This document shows positions 32,773 through 45,115 of a stretch of DNA of 64,000 bases, one piece after another (within the stretch, counting starts at the first letter, position 1; the number at the start of each line of letters is the position of its first letter). The position numbers and the translations under genes were made by a program. Source of the stretch: Dipteronia dyeriana (lineage: Eukaryota > Streptophyta > Magnoliopsida > Sapindales > Sapindaceae); NCBI GenBank assembly GCA_032871835.1, contig CM065298.1, positions 73,560,154 to 73,624,153 on the forward strand. Direction: 5' to 3'. A model generated the notes under the pieces. It saw only the letters and a list, made by a program, of their open reading frames with translations, did no database searches and had not been told where the DNA came from.

Positions 32773-34173
32773 TCAAGCAATCAATAAAGAGGCATAAACA
32801 TATTTAAGAAAAATTGCATGCAACAAGTATACAATAGCTCTCTTTGCTTGAGTTCCCCATATGGGGTCAAAGACCACAACACATCTTTCCATTAAACAAA
32901 TCCCAATAGATCTACTAAGAGTCTTGAATCTAGTAGCATCGAAGGGTTTAGTAAATAGATCCGCTAGTTGGTCATTTGTACCTACATGCTCAAGTACAAT
33001 GCATTTGCTCTCAACTAGTTCTTTAATGAAATGATGACGGATGTCAATATGCTTAGTCCTAAAATGCTGAACATGATTCTTTGAAATATTAATTGCACTC
33101 ATGTTTTCACAAAAGAGAGTAAGAGTACCTTAATTGAATCTATAGTCAACTAGCATTTGCTTCATACAAAGGAGTTGTGTTCATCCACTCCCATCAACAA
33201 TGTATTCAGCCTCAGTCGCGGACAAGGAAATCGAATTTTACTTCTTGCAAAACCAAGAGACAAGGTTGTTCCCAAGGAAAAAGCAACCGCCCAATGTACT
33301 TTTTCTATCATCACAATTTCCTGCCCAATCTGCATCACTAAAGCCTAAAAGATTAGCATTAGTGTCAAAAGAGTACCAAATCCCATAATTGGATGTCCCA
33401 TTCACATATCGAATGATTCTCTTAACAGAAGAGAGATGGGACTCCTTAGGATCCGCTTGGTACCTAACACATACACCCACACTAAAAGAGATATCGAGCC
33501 TACTTGCAGTCAAATAGAGCAAGCTACCAATCATGCCACGATATAAAGTTTGGTCCACACTTTTACCACTAGCATCCTTGCTTAGCTTCAAAGTGGTACT
33601 CATGGGTGTATCACAATGTTTGGCACTTTCAAGGCCAAATTTCTTCACCAGGTTTTTGGCATATTTAGCTTGAGATATGAAAATCCCATCATCCATTAGC
33701 TTAATTTGTAAACCTAGAAAGTAACTTAGCTCACCAACAAGACTCATCTCAAATTCATGAGACATGACATCAATAAATTGTTGGACTTTGGTGTCATTGG
33801 TGGAGCCAAAGACTATATTATCAACATAGATTTGTGCTATAAAGAGATCGTCTTTGTTCTTATTAATGAATAGAGTCTTGTCAACACTACCCCTAGTGTA
33901 GCCATTGTCTATGAGATATTGAGTGAGACGCTCATACCAAGCCCTAGGTGCTTGTTTCAACCCATATAAAGCTTTGTTGAGGTGATTAACATGATTAGGG
34001 TGGTGAGGAAGCCTATCAATAGGTTGTGTTATGTCATCATCAAGGTTAGTCTTTTCAACATTAGAGACATAAACAACCTTCGCCAAAGGGGAGTCATCAA
34101 CTAAATCTACCTCCTCCTCATGGTCATTAGTTTTAAGCCTAGTATCATCAATGACAACATTAGATGATTCCAT
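32773..34173 (-). pseudogene. D reverse transcriptase C-terminus and RNase H
   Basis: A 311-codon frame (34173-33238) begins with variable linker sequence (VDLVDDSPLAKVVYVSNVEK). It jumps near 34000 straight into LNKALYGLKQAPRAWYERL; the N-terminal RT motifs are gone, so an internal deletion is clear. The catalytic centre reads IYVDNIVFGS, with the second aspartate changed to asparagine. RNase H follows with GFSDADWAGNCDDRKSTLGG and, after a stop at 33238, SLSATEAEYI and the C-terminal block TKHIDIRHHFIKE (about 33030-33065). Both the deletion and the D-to-N change should inactivate polymerase activity. Confidence 0.85.
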
Positions 34174-34209
34174 TACGGTCCTAGTTCTTAGATAATAAAC
34201 TCTATAGGC

Positions 34210-34480
34210 TCAACTATTCAAGGCATAGCCAATAAAGATACCTTCATCACTTTTAGCATCAAATTTGCCAAGTTGATCACGGTCATTCAAAATGTAGCAT
34301 TTGCTTCCAAAGGTGTGGAAGTAGCTAACATTGGGCTTTCTACCTTTCCATAACTCATAGGAGGTTTGCCTAGTGTGGGGCCTAAGAAAGACTCTATTTT
34401 CTTTGTAACAAGCCGTATAGACGGCCTCGGCCCAAAGATTCCTAGGGACATTGGTTCTAAACAACATCACACATGCCATT
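34210..34480 (-). pseudogene. D integrase C-terminal piece
   Basis: Encodes LWAEAVYTACYKENRVFLRP, then YELWKGRKPNVSYFHTFGSK and DEGIFIGYALNS, the conserved stretch after the integrase catalytic core in copia elements. Just upstream (34490-34660) degraded core sequence with QQNGVVERKNRV-like words can be seen. The DDE triad region and zinc domain are not found. Confidence 0.75.
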
Positions 34481-34724
34481 TCTTGAAGAACTCTATTTTT
34501 CCTCTCAACAACTCCATTTTGTTGAGGTGTCCTAGGAGCCGAAAACTCATGAGAAATGCCTAGACTATTGCAAAAGTTTTCAAAATGGGCATTCTCAAAT
34601 TCCTTCCCATGGTCACTCCCTCCTCCATCACAAGAATCTCAAAGAAACTCTTATTTCCAGTCATGTGCCTAGAGCACCCACTATCCAAATATCAAAAATC
34701 ACAAGAATGAGCTTTCCAAACAAT

Positions 34725-36598
34725 TTACATAACATGGCAAAGGTGTTCATCCTTTCTAATCCACCTAGGTGCAGTATTTTCCTTCCTAGTGGTCAATGGT
34801 ACATGGGCTCTAAATGTCCTAGGATCATACAAAGGTGTTCCACTTTTCCTAGTGACATGTATTATAGCTCTAGATGTCCTAAGATCATGCATCATGACTC
34901 TAGATGTCCTAGGATCATGCTTCATGGCTCTAGCCTTTTTCTTTTCTATCATGCTTTCAATCCTACACAATTTGATATACCTAAAGCAATTTGGTCTAAT
35001 GTGACCATCAATACCACAAAAATGACATGTAGGTAAAAAGTTAGGAATTATACCATATCCTTGAGGATGCATTGGAGCCTTCCCATGTCTTTGTGGTTGT
35101 CTTGCTTGTTGTTGAGGAGCTTTCCTTAATTGTTGTTGAGTAAGACTTGATTGCTTCCTTGGTTGAACTTGCATGATAGGTGTCTTCCCTTTGTGAGCTT
35201 TTGGCTCAGGGAAGTTAACTTGATGAGCCCTTGTAGGATGAGCTTGAGGTGGGCTTCTTGGTGCCACCTTCACTTGAGCACTATTTGAACACTCTCCTAG
35301 ATTAAGCTTTTTCCTATGAGTTTGATGAGGAGAGGACCCATTAAGGTTCATGCTTTTTACAAAAATGGTCTTGCTTTGAGTGGAAGGCATCTTGTCATCT
35401 TCAAACCCAATCCTCTTCTTGTCATTTGGCCTCTTTCCAACATCTAGCATATGGTCAAGTTTCTTGGTGCTAGAGTTCATTTTGGCCAACAACTCTCTAG
35501 CATCTTCAAGCTCTTTCTTCAACCCTTATTCACTCCTCTTAGATCTTCCCAACTCTTCATTTAGTTGGTCAACTTGAGTTGAGAGGTCTAGGTTTTCTTC
35601 TTTTAATCTCTTGATCTCATTCTTGTTTTTTAATCTTGAGCTCTCAAACTTAGCCATGTAGTCCTTGAGATCAATCCTATCCACACTTCCATTTGTGGAT
35701 TGTGATGAAGATCCATCATCACTTGAGTAGTCTTCCTCTTAACTATCATTCTCTTTTTCACTAGCATCTTTGCTCCTAAGAGAGGATGTAAATGCTATGA
35801 AGTTATCCATGAGTTCTTCATCATCTGAAGACTCATCTCCTTCATTAGTAAGGCCAACTCTTCATCCGAGTCATCACCTTTCTCCTTCTCAACTTTGGAG
35901 GCTTTCAAAGCAATATTTTTTTGCTTTTTCGATGGTGTGGGGTTAGGACATTTCCTAGATTCATAAGCTAAAAGCCTTCCAATCACTTCACTTGGCTTCA
36001 TATCCTTGTAACCACTATTTTCTTCCAAAGCCGTCACCTTAGACTCAAATCTATCGGGTAGGGACCTTATAATATTCTGTTGGACCTTCCAATCCGAATA
36101 AGGATCACCAAGTTGATGACTTTGGTTCACAATTTCTATCAACCTCACTTCAAAGTCATTGAAGCACTCGTTCTCATCCATCTTGAGCAATTCGAATTAC
36201 GTTTGGAGAACTTGAAGCTTCGATTCTTTAACCACATCGGTTCCCTCATGTGCAACTTCTAGGATATACCATGCTTCCTTAGCTATCCTAGTATTTTGAA
36301 CCAACTTGTATTGGTTATCATCCATTGCACATAGGATGGCATGCATTGCCTTCATATCCCACTTTGAAGCCTCAAACTCTTGTGCATTCCACTGTGCCTT
36401 TTGTTTGAGTACATCATCTCCTCCATCTGCAGGAGTCATCATGGGTGGAGTGTAGCCATCTTCAATTGCCATCCATGCCCTGCCATGAATTTGGCATATG
36501 TACGACTTCATCTTGCCTTTCCAAGAGGCATAATTCAACTCAGTAAGGAGTGGAGGTCTAGTGCTGGAAGCTCCCTCATTGCCACCGTTTCCACACAT
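34725..36598 (-). pseudogene. D gag, Sirevirus type
   Basis: Starts at ATG 36598 (MCGNGGNEGASSTRPPLL), with the copia gag pattern YASWKGKMKSYICQIHGRAW and a UBN2-like region ending near 36200. After a stop it continues (36190-35795) with ENECFNDFEVRLIEIVNQSH and KPSEVIGRLLAYE. Then, after a lesion near 35520-35790, comes a 265-codon C-terminal segment with a coiled-coil start, a Gln/Pro/basic stretch and an intact zinc knuckle CHFCGIDGHIRPNC (about 34985-35030). Near the end a short repeat, HDPRTSR / HDLRTSR, occurs several times. The organisation matches gag of A1, supporting D-like elements as possible helpers. Confidence 0.8.
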
Positions 36599-36710
36599 TG
36601 TTTTTATGAATGAATGATATGAATGCAAATGTATGAATGGTCAACACAAACACACAAAATGCAACACACACCAAAATGAGCAAGGATCACCTATGTATGT
36701 CTAGGAACTT

Positions 36711-36724
36711 GCTCTTATACCAAT
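36711..36724 (-). other. Primer-binding site of D
   Basis: The coding strand reads ATTGGTATAAGAGC directly after the LTR, one base different from the standard tRNA-Met complement. Confidence 0.8.
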
Positions 36725-38321
36725 TGAAACAAATATTATGGTGTGTGATGTTAATCTAGAGGGGGGGTGGGGATGAATAGATTTTAATTAACTTCTACCT
36801 AATTTTCGTTAAGAGTCAAATTGATGAAAATGCCCCTAGCTAATTACAACAAAATTACAAGTGTAAAAATACGGAAATATAAACGACACTTGAGATATAG
36901 GAAACCCTCCAAATGGGAAAAACCACGGGCTGATGAGTGCGCCACACTCGAACCTCGAATCCACTAATGGCAAGGAATTACAACCTAATCCCGGTTTAAT
37001 CCACCATCACTCCCAAATCCCGGTATAAGTGAACCTAGTTCATCTTGCTTGTGCTTTAAGCTACCTGCTCCCCTAAGCAACACAAGTCTTACTTCTCAAT
37101 GAAGAGATAAAGTGTCCTAAGTGAATATATGAAGATATTCAATGAACAAACAAGGCTAGGAAACCCTATATGCTTATCTAGGATAATGAGATGACAATTA
37201 ATGCAGTCCTAGATATCAAGTGCTAAATGACATGTTCAAATAGCTTAGCTAAACATAGATCAATCAATCAATCATATGAAGCTATCACAATACAACAATC
37301 AATCATGTCATCACAACAATCTCTAATTTGTATCTAGAAATATTCTAAGAGAATACAACTAATTAAAGAGAAGGTTTAGCAAGCAAAAACACTTAACTTT
37401 TAAGAAGATAGTGAAAAGCTTACCAAAAAAGATATGATGAAGCAACCCTATCCATAGATGCACTCTAGATGAACTTATATGATGCAAGATGAAGTTTTGA
37501 TGCACATTGGAATGCTTTGAGTGATTAAAAATGAGTTCTTAGAAGTGTTTTTCCCTTGAAATGTGTTCTAAGGAAAATATAGGATATTTTGAACTCTTAC
37601 ACGACCTTAAGACAATGTTATATATATATATATATATATGAGATCCAAACAAAGTGATGTCATTTTGGAAAAAACGTTCCAGCTTCTTCATTGTGCGCTG
37701 GTGAGGTACGTTGGTAGAGTAACGCACCACCAGCGCACTGCCTAAAAAATTCAATAGGCGCTGGTCGACAGGCGCTGCACAGTGGCACAAAACAAGCTCA
37801 AAATCACTGGAATATTTATGCTGGTGAGGTTACGCTAGACGAGTGGTGCACCACCAGAACATGCATATTTTTCCAACTATGCAAGGTTGCAGCAGCGCAC
37901 CTTAGTGGCGCATGACTAGCGACAGTCCACTGTGAATGTTGCGTTGGTCGAGTAGCGCACCACCAACGCAAGGCCTATTTTTTTCAACACTTAAATGCAC
38001 AAAAACAGTAAGTTCAAGAGTGATGAAATTGAATCCTATTTTAATGCCAAGCATGACATAAAAATTTCATAGCAAGATGCAAATAGGTCAACAAGAGCCA
38101 TTTAAACTAAAATGCACACAAAAAAACATTCAACATATATGATCAAGAGTTATGCATGAATATGAAAGTGTGTGCAACTATCTCTTCAAAGTAAGTAAGT
38201 ACAAGAATTTTACCTTTGGTGCTTCTCCTCTTGAGCTTTTGAGAGCCTAAGCTACCCTTACATGAACCCCAACAATATGGTTGTTCAAGAAATAAGCCAA
38301 TCAACAAATGAGGACTTTTCA
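36725..38321 (-). repeat. 5' LTR of D
   Basis: A 1597-bp LTR matching 30120-31683. It has a G-rich run at 36757-36772, a TA run at 37619-37638, and the perfect inverted repeat GTGCGCTGGTG (37693-37703) / CACCAGCGCAC (37728-37738). Its right end ACTTTTCA is followed by the TSD TAATG. Confidence 0.85.
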
Positions 38322-38640
38322 TAATGAATCTACTCAGGAGCAAAGAGATGAGTATCAGTGTGGAAGTCTTTAGATGAGATGGCTAAATGTACGTTTCATT
38401 ATGGCCATCATCATCTCCAAAGTGTTGCAATAGTAACATGAAAGGAATGGAGATTGCTGCCGATATTATGATGTCTCTAGATAGGGATTCATATGGTTGG
38501 TAAAGTTACTACTGTTAAGACCCGTTAGAAGGTCAAGAAACAATTGAGGAAAAAGTAACTTGGGCATTCCTAAAAGGAGACCAACAAAGTAACCCAGATC
38601 AAAGGGAAGTGTTTCCTTTGTGGAGAAAAGGTTTAAAGGA
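38322..38640 (+). pseudogene. B3 gag fragments, right of D
   Basis: Gag sequence continues after D (AGCAAAGAGATGAGTATCAG, GATGAGATGGCTAAATG) up to ATGTCTCTAGA at 38478. A deletion then joins it to GGTAAAGTTACTACTG, skipping the gag C-terminal half. The zinc knuckle is cut after its first four residues (KCFLCG at about 38609-38630). Confidence 0.7.
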
Positions 38641-38940
38641 ATGGACTGAGTAAGAATGAATTCAACTTGCATTTTGGCAATGGAACGCTGGTGTTTACTA
38701 GTGTAGTTGGAGATATTAGAATCAATTTAGATTCTAGTAGACATTTAGATTTAATAAACGTTTATTATGTACCTGAATTCAAGAGGAATTTAATTTCAGT
38801 TTCTTGTTTAAATAAATTTGGTTATTCGGTTACTTTTAATAAAAAAAATTATTATTAGTAAGAATGACAAAATTATTTGCAAAGGTACATTGGAAAACGG
38901 TTTATTCTATTTGCATGGGAATATCTCTCACTTGTTCGAC
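38641..38940 (+). pseudogene. B3 protease remnant without active site
   Basis: The protease block begins only at NEFNLHFGNGTLVF, so the DSG active-site segment is deleted. It continues through VVGDIRINLDSSRHLDLINV and VYYVPEFKRNLISVS to KGTLENGLFYLHGNISH. Confidence 0.75.
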
Positions 38941-39940
38941 ACAAAATCAACAGAACCTAATCATAAAAGAGTAAAATTATCAAAAGTTGAAACATACCTA
39001 TGGCATTTTCACGTATATCATATTAACCTTAATAGGATTAAAAGATTGGTAAGTGACGGACCTCTAAGTGACATACAGGTTGATGATCTACCAACTTGTG
39101 AATCTTGTTTGGAAGGTAAAATGACCAAAAGGTTGTTTACGACCAAAGGAGCAAGAGCCATCGAATGTTTAGGATTGATACAAACTGATATGTGTGGACC
39201 TATGAGCATTCAAGCTAAAGGTGGATATGAGTACTTCATCACTTTCATGGATGATCACTCAAGATTTGGCTATGTGTATCTCATGAGACATAAGTCAGAT
39301 GCTTTTGATATGTTCAAAGCATTTAAAGCTGAAGTAGAAAATCAGCTTGAGAAACGCATAAAAATCTTAAGGTCCGATCGTGGTGGAGAATATCTATCTG
39401 GTGAGTTCCAGCAATAGCTTACTGATAATGGAATAATTTTTCAGTTTTCTGCACCATGAACACCTCAACAAAATGGGGTGGCAGAAAGGAGAAATAAAAC
39501 TCTTTTGGATAAGGTTAGGTCTATGTTGAGTAATTCAACACTCCCTAATTCTTTTTGGGGATATACTTTACAAACTACAATGTACATTCTAAACGATGTA
39601 CCATATAAGTCGGTTCCTAAAACACTGCATGAGTTGTGGACCTGGCGAAAGCCTAGTTTACAATACTTAAGGATATTTGGATGTCCTGTGCACGTGTTAA
39701 AAAGAAAGACAGAAAAGATGGAGTCCCGTTCAGAAATATGCATATTTGTAGGGTATCCAAAAGGAACAAAAGGATATTATTTTTATAGTCCTTCAGATCT
39801 TAAAGTATTTGTTTCGACAAATGCTAAATTTCTGGAAAAAGACTATATGAATAATTTTATGCCTAAAAGTAGAATTGTCCTGAATGAGCTTTTAGGAGAT
39901 ATAATTCCACAAAAGTTTCACAACCAAGCCCAATTGTAAG
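38941..39940 (+). pseudogene. B3 integrase, best-preserved of the B copies
   Basis: Pre-integrase histidines and cysteines are visible (WHFHVYHINLNRIKRL, LPTCESCLEGKMTK). The core has aspartates in QTDMCGP (about 39185) and FMDDHSRFGYVY (about 39250), the block SDRGGEYLSGEF (about 39375), and, after a stop at 39415, the glutamate block [11 protein letters not shown] at 39475. The C-terminal region runs to 39939 ([13 protein letters not shown]). Only a few lesions separate the pieces. Confidence 0.8.
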
Positions 39941-40059
39941 TTCCGTACCAATACAAGATCAATAATCTACCATACCTAAACATAGTGGGAGAGTTGTTAG
40001 ACAACCCAAGAGATACATCGGTTTAGGAGAATCTATAGAAAATCTTCCGGAATACGATG

Positions 40060-41600
40060 ATCCCTTTACGTACAAGGAAGCAATGGAATATTTTGATTGT
40101 CGCCATTGGCAAAAGGCAATGCAATCAAAAATTGAATCTATGTTAAAAACAAAGTCAGGTCTCTGGTAGACTTGCTTAGATGGATAAAACCCATTAGGTG
40201 CAAGTGGGTATACAAGAGGAAAAGAGGAAAAGAGGAAAAGAGGAAAAGAGGAATGGATGGAAATGTGGAAACCTTTAAAGCTAGATTGGTAGCTAGAGGT
40301 TATACATAGAAGGAAGGTATCGATTATGAAGAAACCTTTACTCCTTTGGTCATGCTTAAATCCATCAGGATACTCTTATCCATTGTGGCATCTCTAGACC
40401 TAGAGATTTGGCAAATGGATGTTAAGACAACTTTCTTTAATGGAAGTCTTGACGAAAGCATCTATATGATGCAACCAGAAGGATTCATTGAAAAGGGCCA
40501 AGAAGAACGGGTATGCAAGTTGCAAAGATCCATATATAGATTGAAGCAAGCATTTAGATCCCTGAATATAAAGTTCGATCAAGCCGTTAATTTTTTTGGA
40601 TTTATTTAAAACCTTGATGAACCTTGTGTATACAAAAGGATTAAAGGCGACATGTTGGTTTTCCTAGTTCTTTACATTGATGATATACTACTCATCAGAA
40701 ACGATGTAGGTGTATTGACATCAATAAAAGAATGGTTAGCAAAACAATTTGATATGAAGGACTAATAAGCAAGTTATATTCTTGGTATCCAAGTCATAAG
40801 GGATAGAAAGAATAGAACGATTGTATTATCTCAAGCTTCTTACATAGATAAAATCTTGTCTAGGTTTTCCATGCAAGATTCCAAGAAAAGTATGTTACCT
40901 TTCAGACATGGAATCAAACTTTCTAAGAAACAAGTTCCTAAGAATGAGCATGAAGAGCAATTCATGAGTAGGGTTCCATATGCATCGGCAGTTGGAAGTC
41001 TCATGTATGCAATGCTTTGTACTAGACCAGATATTTCTTTTGTTGGGGCATAGTTAACAGGTTTCAATCGATGCCTAGTCCTGATCATTGGATGGCAGTC
41101 AAGCATATTTTCAAGTATCGTAGAAGAATGAGAGATTATATGCATGTATACTCTGTAGGGGATTTAATTCCCGTTGGGTATACTGATTATGATTTTCATC
41201 CAGATTCTGACTCCAGAAGATCAATATTAGGATCTGTGTTTACTATTGGAGAAGGGGCAGTCATATGGAGGAGTATCAAGCAATCTTGTATTGCTGATTC
41301 TACCATGGAAGCCGAGTATGTAGCCGAATGCGAGGCTGCTAAAGAGGCTGTCTGGCTCCATCAATTCTTGATTGACTTGGAAGTGGTTTCTGATGCGAAT
41401 AAGCAGATCACTATCTATTGTGACAATAGTGGAGCAGTGGCTGATTCGTGAGAACCAAGAAGTCATAAGAGAGGGAAACACATTGAAAGAAAGTATCACC
41501 TTCTAAGGGAAATTGTGCATAGGGGTGACGTGACGATTACCAAGATCGCGTCAGCAGAAAATCTAGCGGATCCCCTTACAAAGGCTCTTCCATAAAAAAG
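40060..41600 (+). pseudogene. B3 reverse transcriptase and RNase H
   Basis: RT motifs: KWVYKRKR with a short tandem expansion of AGAGGAAA at 40216-40245, FKARLVARGYT (stop at 40308), QMDVKTTFFNGSLDES (40415-40455), LYIDDILLI (about 40670-40697). RNase H: YTDYDFHPDSDSRRSILGS (41178-41235), DSTMEAEYVAECEAAKEAVW (41300-41355), YCDNSGAVADS (41417-41450), KYHLLREIVHRGDVT (41490-41530). Stops at about 40606, 40764, 41051 and 41449. Confidence 0.8.
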
Positions 41601-41673
41601 TTTTGATGGGCATCTAGAGAACATGGGGATGAGAGATATGACACATTTGCTATAGAGCAAGTAAATGGGAGAT

Positions 41674-42886
41674 TGTTAGGATTATGCTCGATAGCAAGAG
41701 TATAATATTGTATTTGACAATCTTTTCATATTAATAAAGTGATTTCTAGTTTAACAATTATAGCATTTATAGTTTAATTATTATAATTGTCAAAAGTAAA
41801 TAATCTTAAGGTCAAAAGACTATGAGAAAAGAAGAATTGTTCATACATCTAGATATGTATGAGGTAAGCACAATTCTTTAGTTAGTCTTGAATAATATTC
41901 ACAACTTAAGATAAAAGGTTGGGTGCTTTTATCTTGTCAAAGTTGTAGATTCTTTTGCTAGCATTTGAGTGGGATCAAATATATTATGATGAGTCTAAAA
42001 TCATCAAAGTGTGGTGTCTTTAGGCAAAAGAATCTAATGCACTGGGTGCATTGAATAGGATCACAATGAAATACTTTATCTAGAACCGTAAATAGATAAA
42101 AAAATTCATTTGAAGACAATCGGAGAGTCTATCTCAATCCTGAGATAAATGATGGACTTATGGTTGCAAGTGTTATCATTTGAGCTATCAATGAGTACTA
42201 TTATATAGCATAGTCTATCCTCGATTTTGGTGGTATTCATCTTTTAATCGATAGAGAACTTCATTTATAGATATGGACATCGTGGCTCCATTTATTAAAT
42301 GAGAGCAGAATATCATCATATGGATGTTTGAGGTATTGGATATTAAATCTTAACGTTAAGTTTTCAATAGTGTCTATTGAAACACGACTTCTGGACAAGT
42401 CAAAATATCCAAGTTCAAAATGTGGTCATATGAGTAAATATGGTTACTTGGAGAGCTATAGACTGTCTATGAGCTCTTGGCGATTACTGGTATTCTTCAC
42501 GAGGATACACTTTCACCAATAAGGCTGTCTAAGGTACGAATGAGTAACATCAACTTATTCTATCTTTATTTAAGAGTTCGATTTTAGTTATTTAGTGGAC
42601 TGGACTAAAATTAAATAGATCGGAACTAAGTGAATCATTTGTTGATTGTGATTGGGTTGTGTCTATTGGAGCTTAAATTTAGATAGCCCGCCAAGATACC
42701 CAATCCACACGAACTTGTATGGATCACTTGATATATTCTATCGAACAAATTTAATGGTCCATCTAGAATTGTATTGAGGTATGTGGACTTGATTTTTTTT
42801 GTAAAAATGGGTCTAGTTCACTTGTGGAATTTTTATAAATGTCAAATGGATTTAATAAAATAAGAAATTAATATATTGGCCCACAC

Positions 42887-42949
<63 letters not shown>

Positions 42950-43920
42950 GGGCGGCAAGGCTATTTAGAATAACTGAATTATATTATATTATATAATTAT
43001 TTAATTAAATGGAAATTAATCAATTTGGTGATTAATTGATTTTTTAATTAAAAGTCAAAATCTTTTTCTATTAGGAGATGGTCTCATAATATTATAATAT
43101 TGTTGGTAGTATAATTAATATTAAAAACTATGTTTGATAAGTAGACAAATAAAAGGAATTATTTATCTAATCAAATTAGGAAGTCTTTAATATGGTTTCA
43201 AATACACTATTGAGTTGGATTAGGAGTCTTAGTGTAGGATAGAATTCTTTTTAGAAAATGATTCTTAACAAACAAGTAAATCTACCTAAGGAAAGGATTC
43301 TTAACCACCAAGTAAATCCTTCTTAGGAGAGGATTCGGTCTCCTATATATACTACTTGTAAATTTTGACCAAGCCTTAGTTTTTGGAGTGAGAAGTTGTT
43401 TTTTTATTGCTTTAAAAAAAAACTTTGTCCAACTCATTGTGTTGAGAATTCGGCCAAGCATAGAGAAAAGAGGGAACATTTTTGTTTTTGATAATACACT
43501 AGTATCCTTTGCATCAAAAGGGTTTTGTGTACAACATCGAATCAAGGTTCACACGAGTTTCAATCAAATTGATTGATAATTCAAAAGTGACCGGACGTAC
43601 ATGGCTTTTCTCTTGGAGGATTATTATGTCTAACAAAGAAGAAGATTTTGTTTGTTTACATACTCAAGTATACAATTTAAAGAAAGGGAGCCCACACTCC
43701 TAGGTGATTCACGTTCTAATTGGATTGGAAGATCTTACAGATTCAATTCGACGATAGTTCAATCGTCACGAAAAAAAAGGTAAGATGCTTTTTGTATACA
43801 TCGATTAATCTAGGATTAAGGTTCTTGTTATTAAAAGGGAATTTATTTTTTTATCCATAAACCCTAATTTTTCTATTTTTCTCACACTTCCGTTGCATTT
43901 TGAGCTGTTTTTTCCCTACA
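41674..43920 (+). repeat. 3' LTR of B3, complete
   Basis: A 2247-bp LTR, TGTTAGGATTATGCTCG...TTTCCCTACA, preceded by the polypurine tract AAATGGGAGAT (41663-41673). A TATA-like TCCTATATATAC lies at about 43340-43351. A TA/GT microsatellite lies at 42888-42948. Its outer flank is gypsy C1 gag. Confidence 0.85.
42888..42948. repeat. (TA)n-(TG)n microsatellite
   Basis: A short TA run passes into about 48 bp of TGTGTG inside LTR B3. Confidence 0.9.
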
Positions 43921-45115
43921 CTTTCATAGTTTCTGGCTTCTGTAGCAACCCCTTATCCCGCATGGCGAGATAGATTATGTCACGGGATGCATTTATTGGG
44001 GTGTAACGATCATATCCTCTCTCATCTCATGCCACTAAGGCCATTATCCTGGGAGGAGGTGAAGCTTACAGAGGAGTTCGTTTTGCTAGATATCTTTCCG
44101 ATCTAGGTTGAGAAATGGGGAAACGATACTTTGATTTATTGGGAGGTTTGTTCTGGCTTTTCTGAACTTGCTCAGGTTTGGGAGCTTCCTTCTTTGATCG
44201 CTTTAAGGCACTCATATCATCATATTCCATCATGACCTTGAGTTGTTCGTCGACTTCAATTTGCTCCAGAGCCCGATCATAGGCTTCTTGGTAGGTCTCT
44301 GGAGGTCTCTTGGCAAAAGACTGGTAAAGCTTGCTTGCCCACAAGTTCCTTCTGAAGTTGGCGAGGGTTTCTTCCTCGGTGAAGATCCCCATCTGGATGA
44401 CTTCCTTGTGGAAACACTCGACATAAGCCCAAAGGTTTCCCCTCTCTCTTGGATAACGTACTGTAGATGGATTGGGTCCTTTAATCGGGGCTTAACTCCC
44501 TGGAATTATGAGCAAAAATCGGTTGAAAACTTCGTGAAGGAATCCACACTGCCAACCGGTAGCTTTCTAAACCAGGTCTTAGCGTAATCAATCAGCGTAG
44601 TTGGGAACATTCGACACATAGCAACCCTGGTCGTGTTCTGGACCTCCATCTGTTGAACGAAGCTCTCTAAGTGGCTCAAGGGATCTTCAGTCCCTGAGAA
44701 CTTGTCAGTAGTCATTTTAAACTTTGGCAGGAGCTCCGTTTCCCAGATCCTTCTGGTGAATGGAGGATTCATTTCACTTACAGGGTCCATCTTGTCCTCC
44801 TTACACTTCTCCTTCTTCATTTGTTGGACCTCTTTCCGAATCTCTACCAACTGGTCTCTAAGGTGCTTACTCTCAGGTTTTCTTGAGTTTATCTCTGTCT
44901 CCTCACTGTCAGACCCCTCTGACAATTTGGTGACCTTTACCTGATTCGTTCTTTGAAGGGGGTCTGACTGGGGCTTTGCTGACTCTCCTTCTCCCTAGCT
45001 TAGGTTTCCCTCCTTGAAGTCGTTGGGGGAAGAAACTCTTATCGCTCTCGGGGAGGGATGTCCACCGTGGACTTAACTTGCTTGGGTTTGTAATGTGGCA
45101 ACGCTTCAAGAACAA
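43921..45115 (-). pseudogene. C1 gypsy gag
   Basis: A minus-strand gypsy Gag. A 139-codon frame (44925-44506) has the retrotransposon gag pattern TTDKFSGTEDPLSHLESFVQ, then FPTTLIDYAKTWFRKLP and FTKFSTDFCS. It continues in other frames (44392-44066: ETLANFRRNLWASKLYQSF) to YTPINASRDIIYLAMRDKGL at about 43930-44000, a conserved tail in Tat-type Gag. An Arg/Pro-rich N-terminal extension is encoded up to about 45115. It is cut at 43920 by the B3 LTR. Confidence 0.8.

Larger units (their letters stand above)
30120..38321 (-). mobile_element. Sirevirus copia element D with TSD TAATG
   Basis: An 8.2-kb element with 5' LTR 36725-38321, primer site 36711-36724, gag, a residual integrase C-terminus, RT/RNase H, clustered polypurine tracts and 3' LTR 30120-31683. 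The flanking pentamers TAATG (30115-30119 and 38322-38326) are identical. It inserted into gag of B3. Protease, the integrase core and the N-terminal half of RT are missing, so it is defective although structurally complete at its ends. Confidence 0.9.
29743..43920 (+). mobile_element. Copia element B3, 5' end lost, split by D
   Basis: The leader and gag start at 29743-30119 and the rest at 38322-43920 belong to one B-family copy interrupted by element D. The leader matches the complement of 49395-49703 in B2 (AACAATTAGGTGGGAC, CTGATGATAATTAT). The gag word AATGAATCTACTCAGGAG resumes exactly after D. The 3' LTR is complete (41674-43920). No 5' LTR or primer site is present; the left border at about 29743 abuts LINE-associated repeats. 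Confidence 0.8.

Noticed and set aside
43282..43576. Frames in the B3 LTR, similar to 51302-51604 in B2
   Set aside because: LTR sequence in R/U5; frames are on opposite strands relative to the element and contain different lesions.
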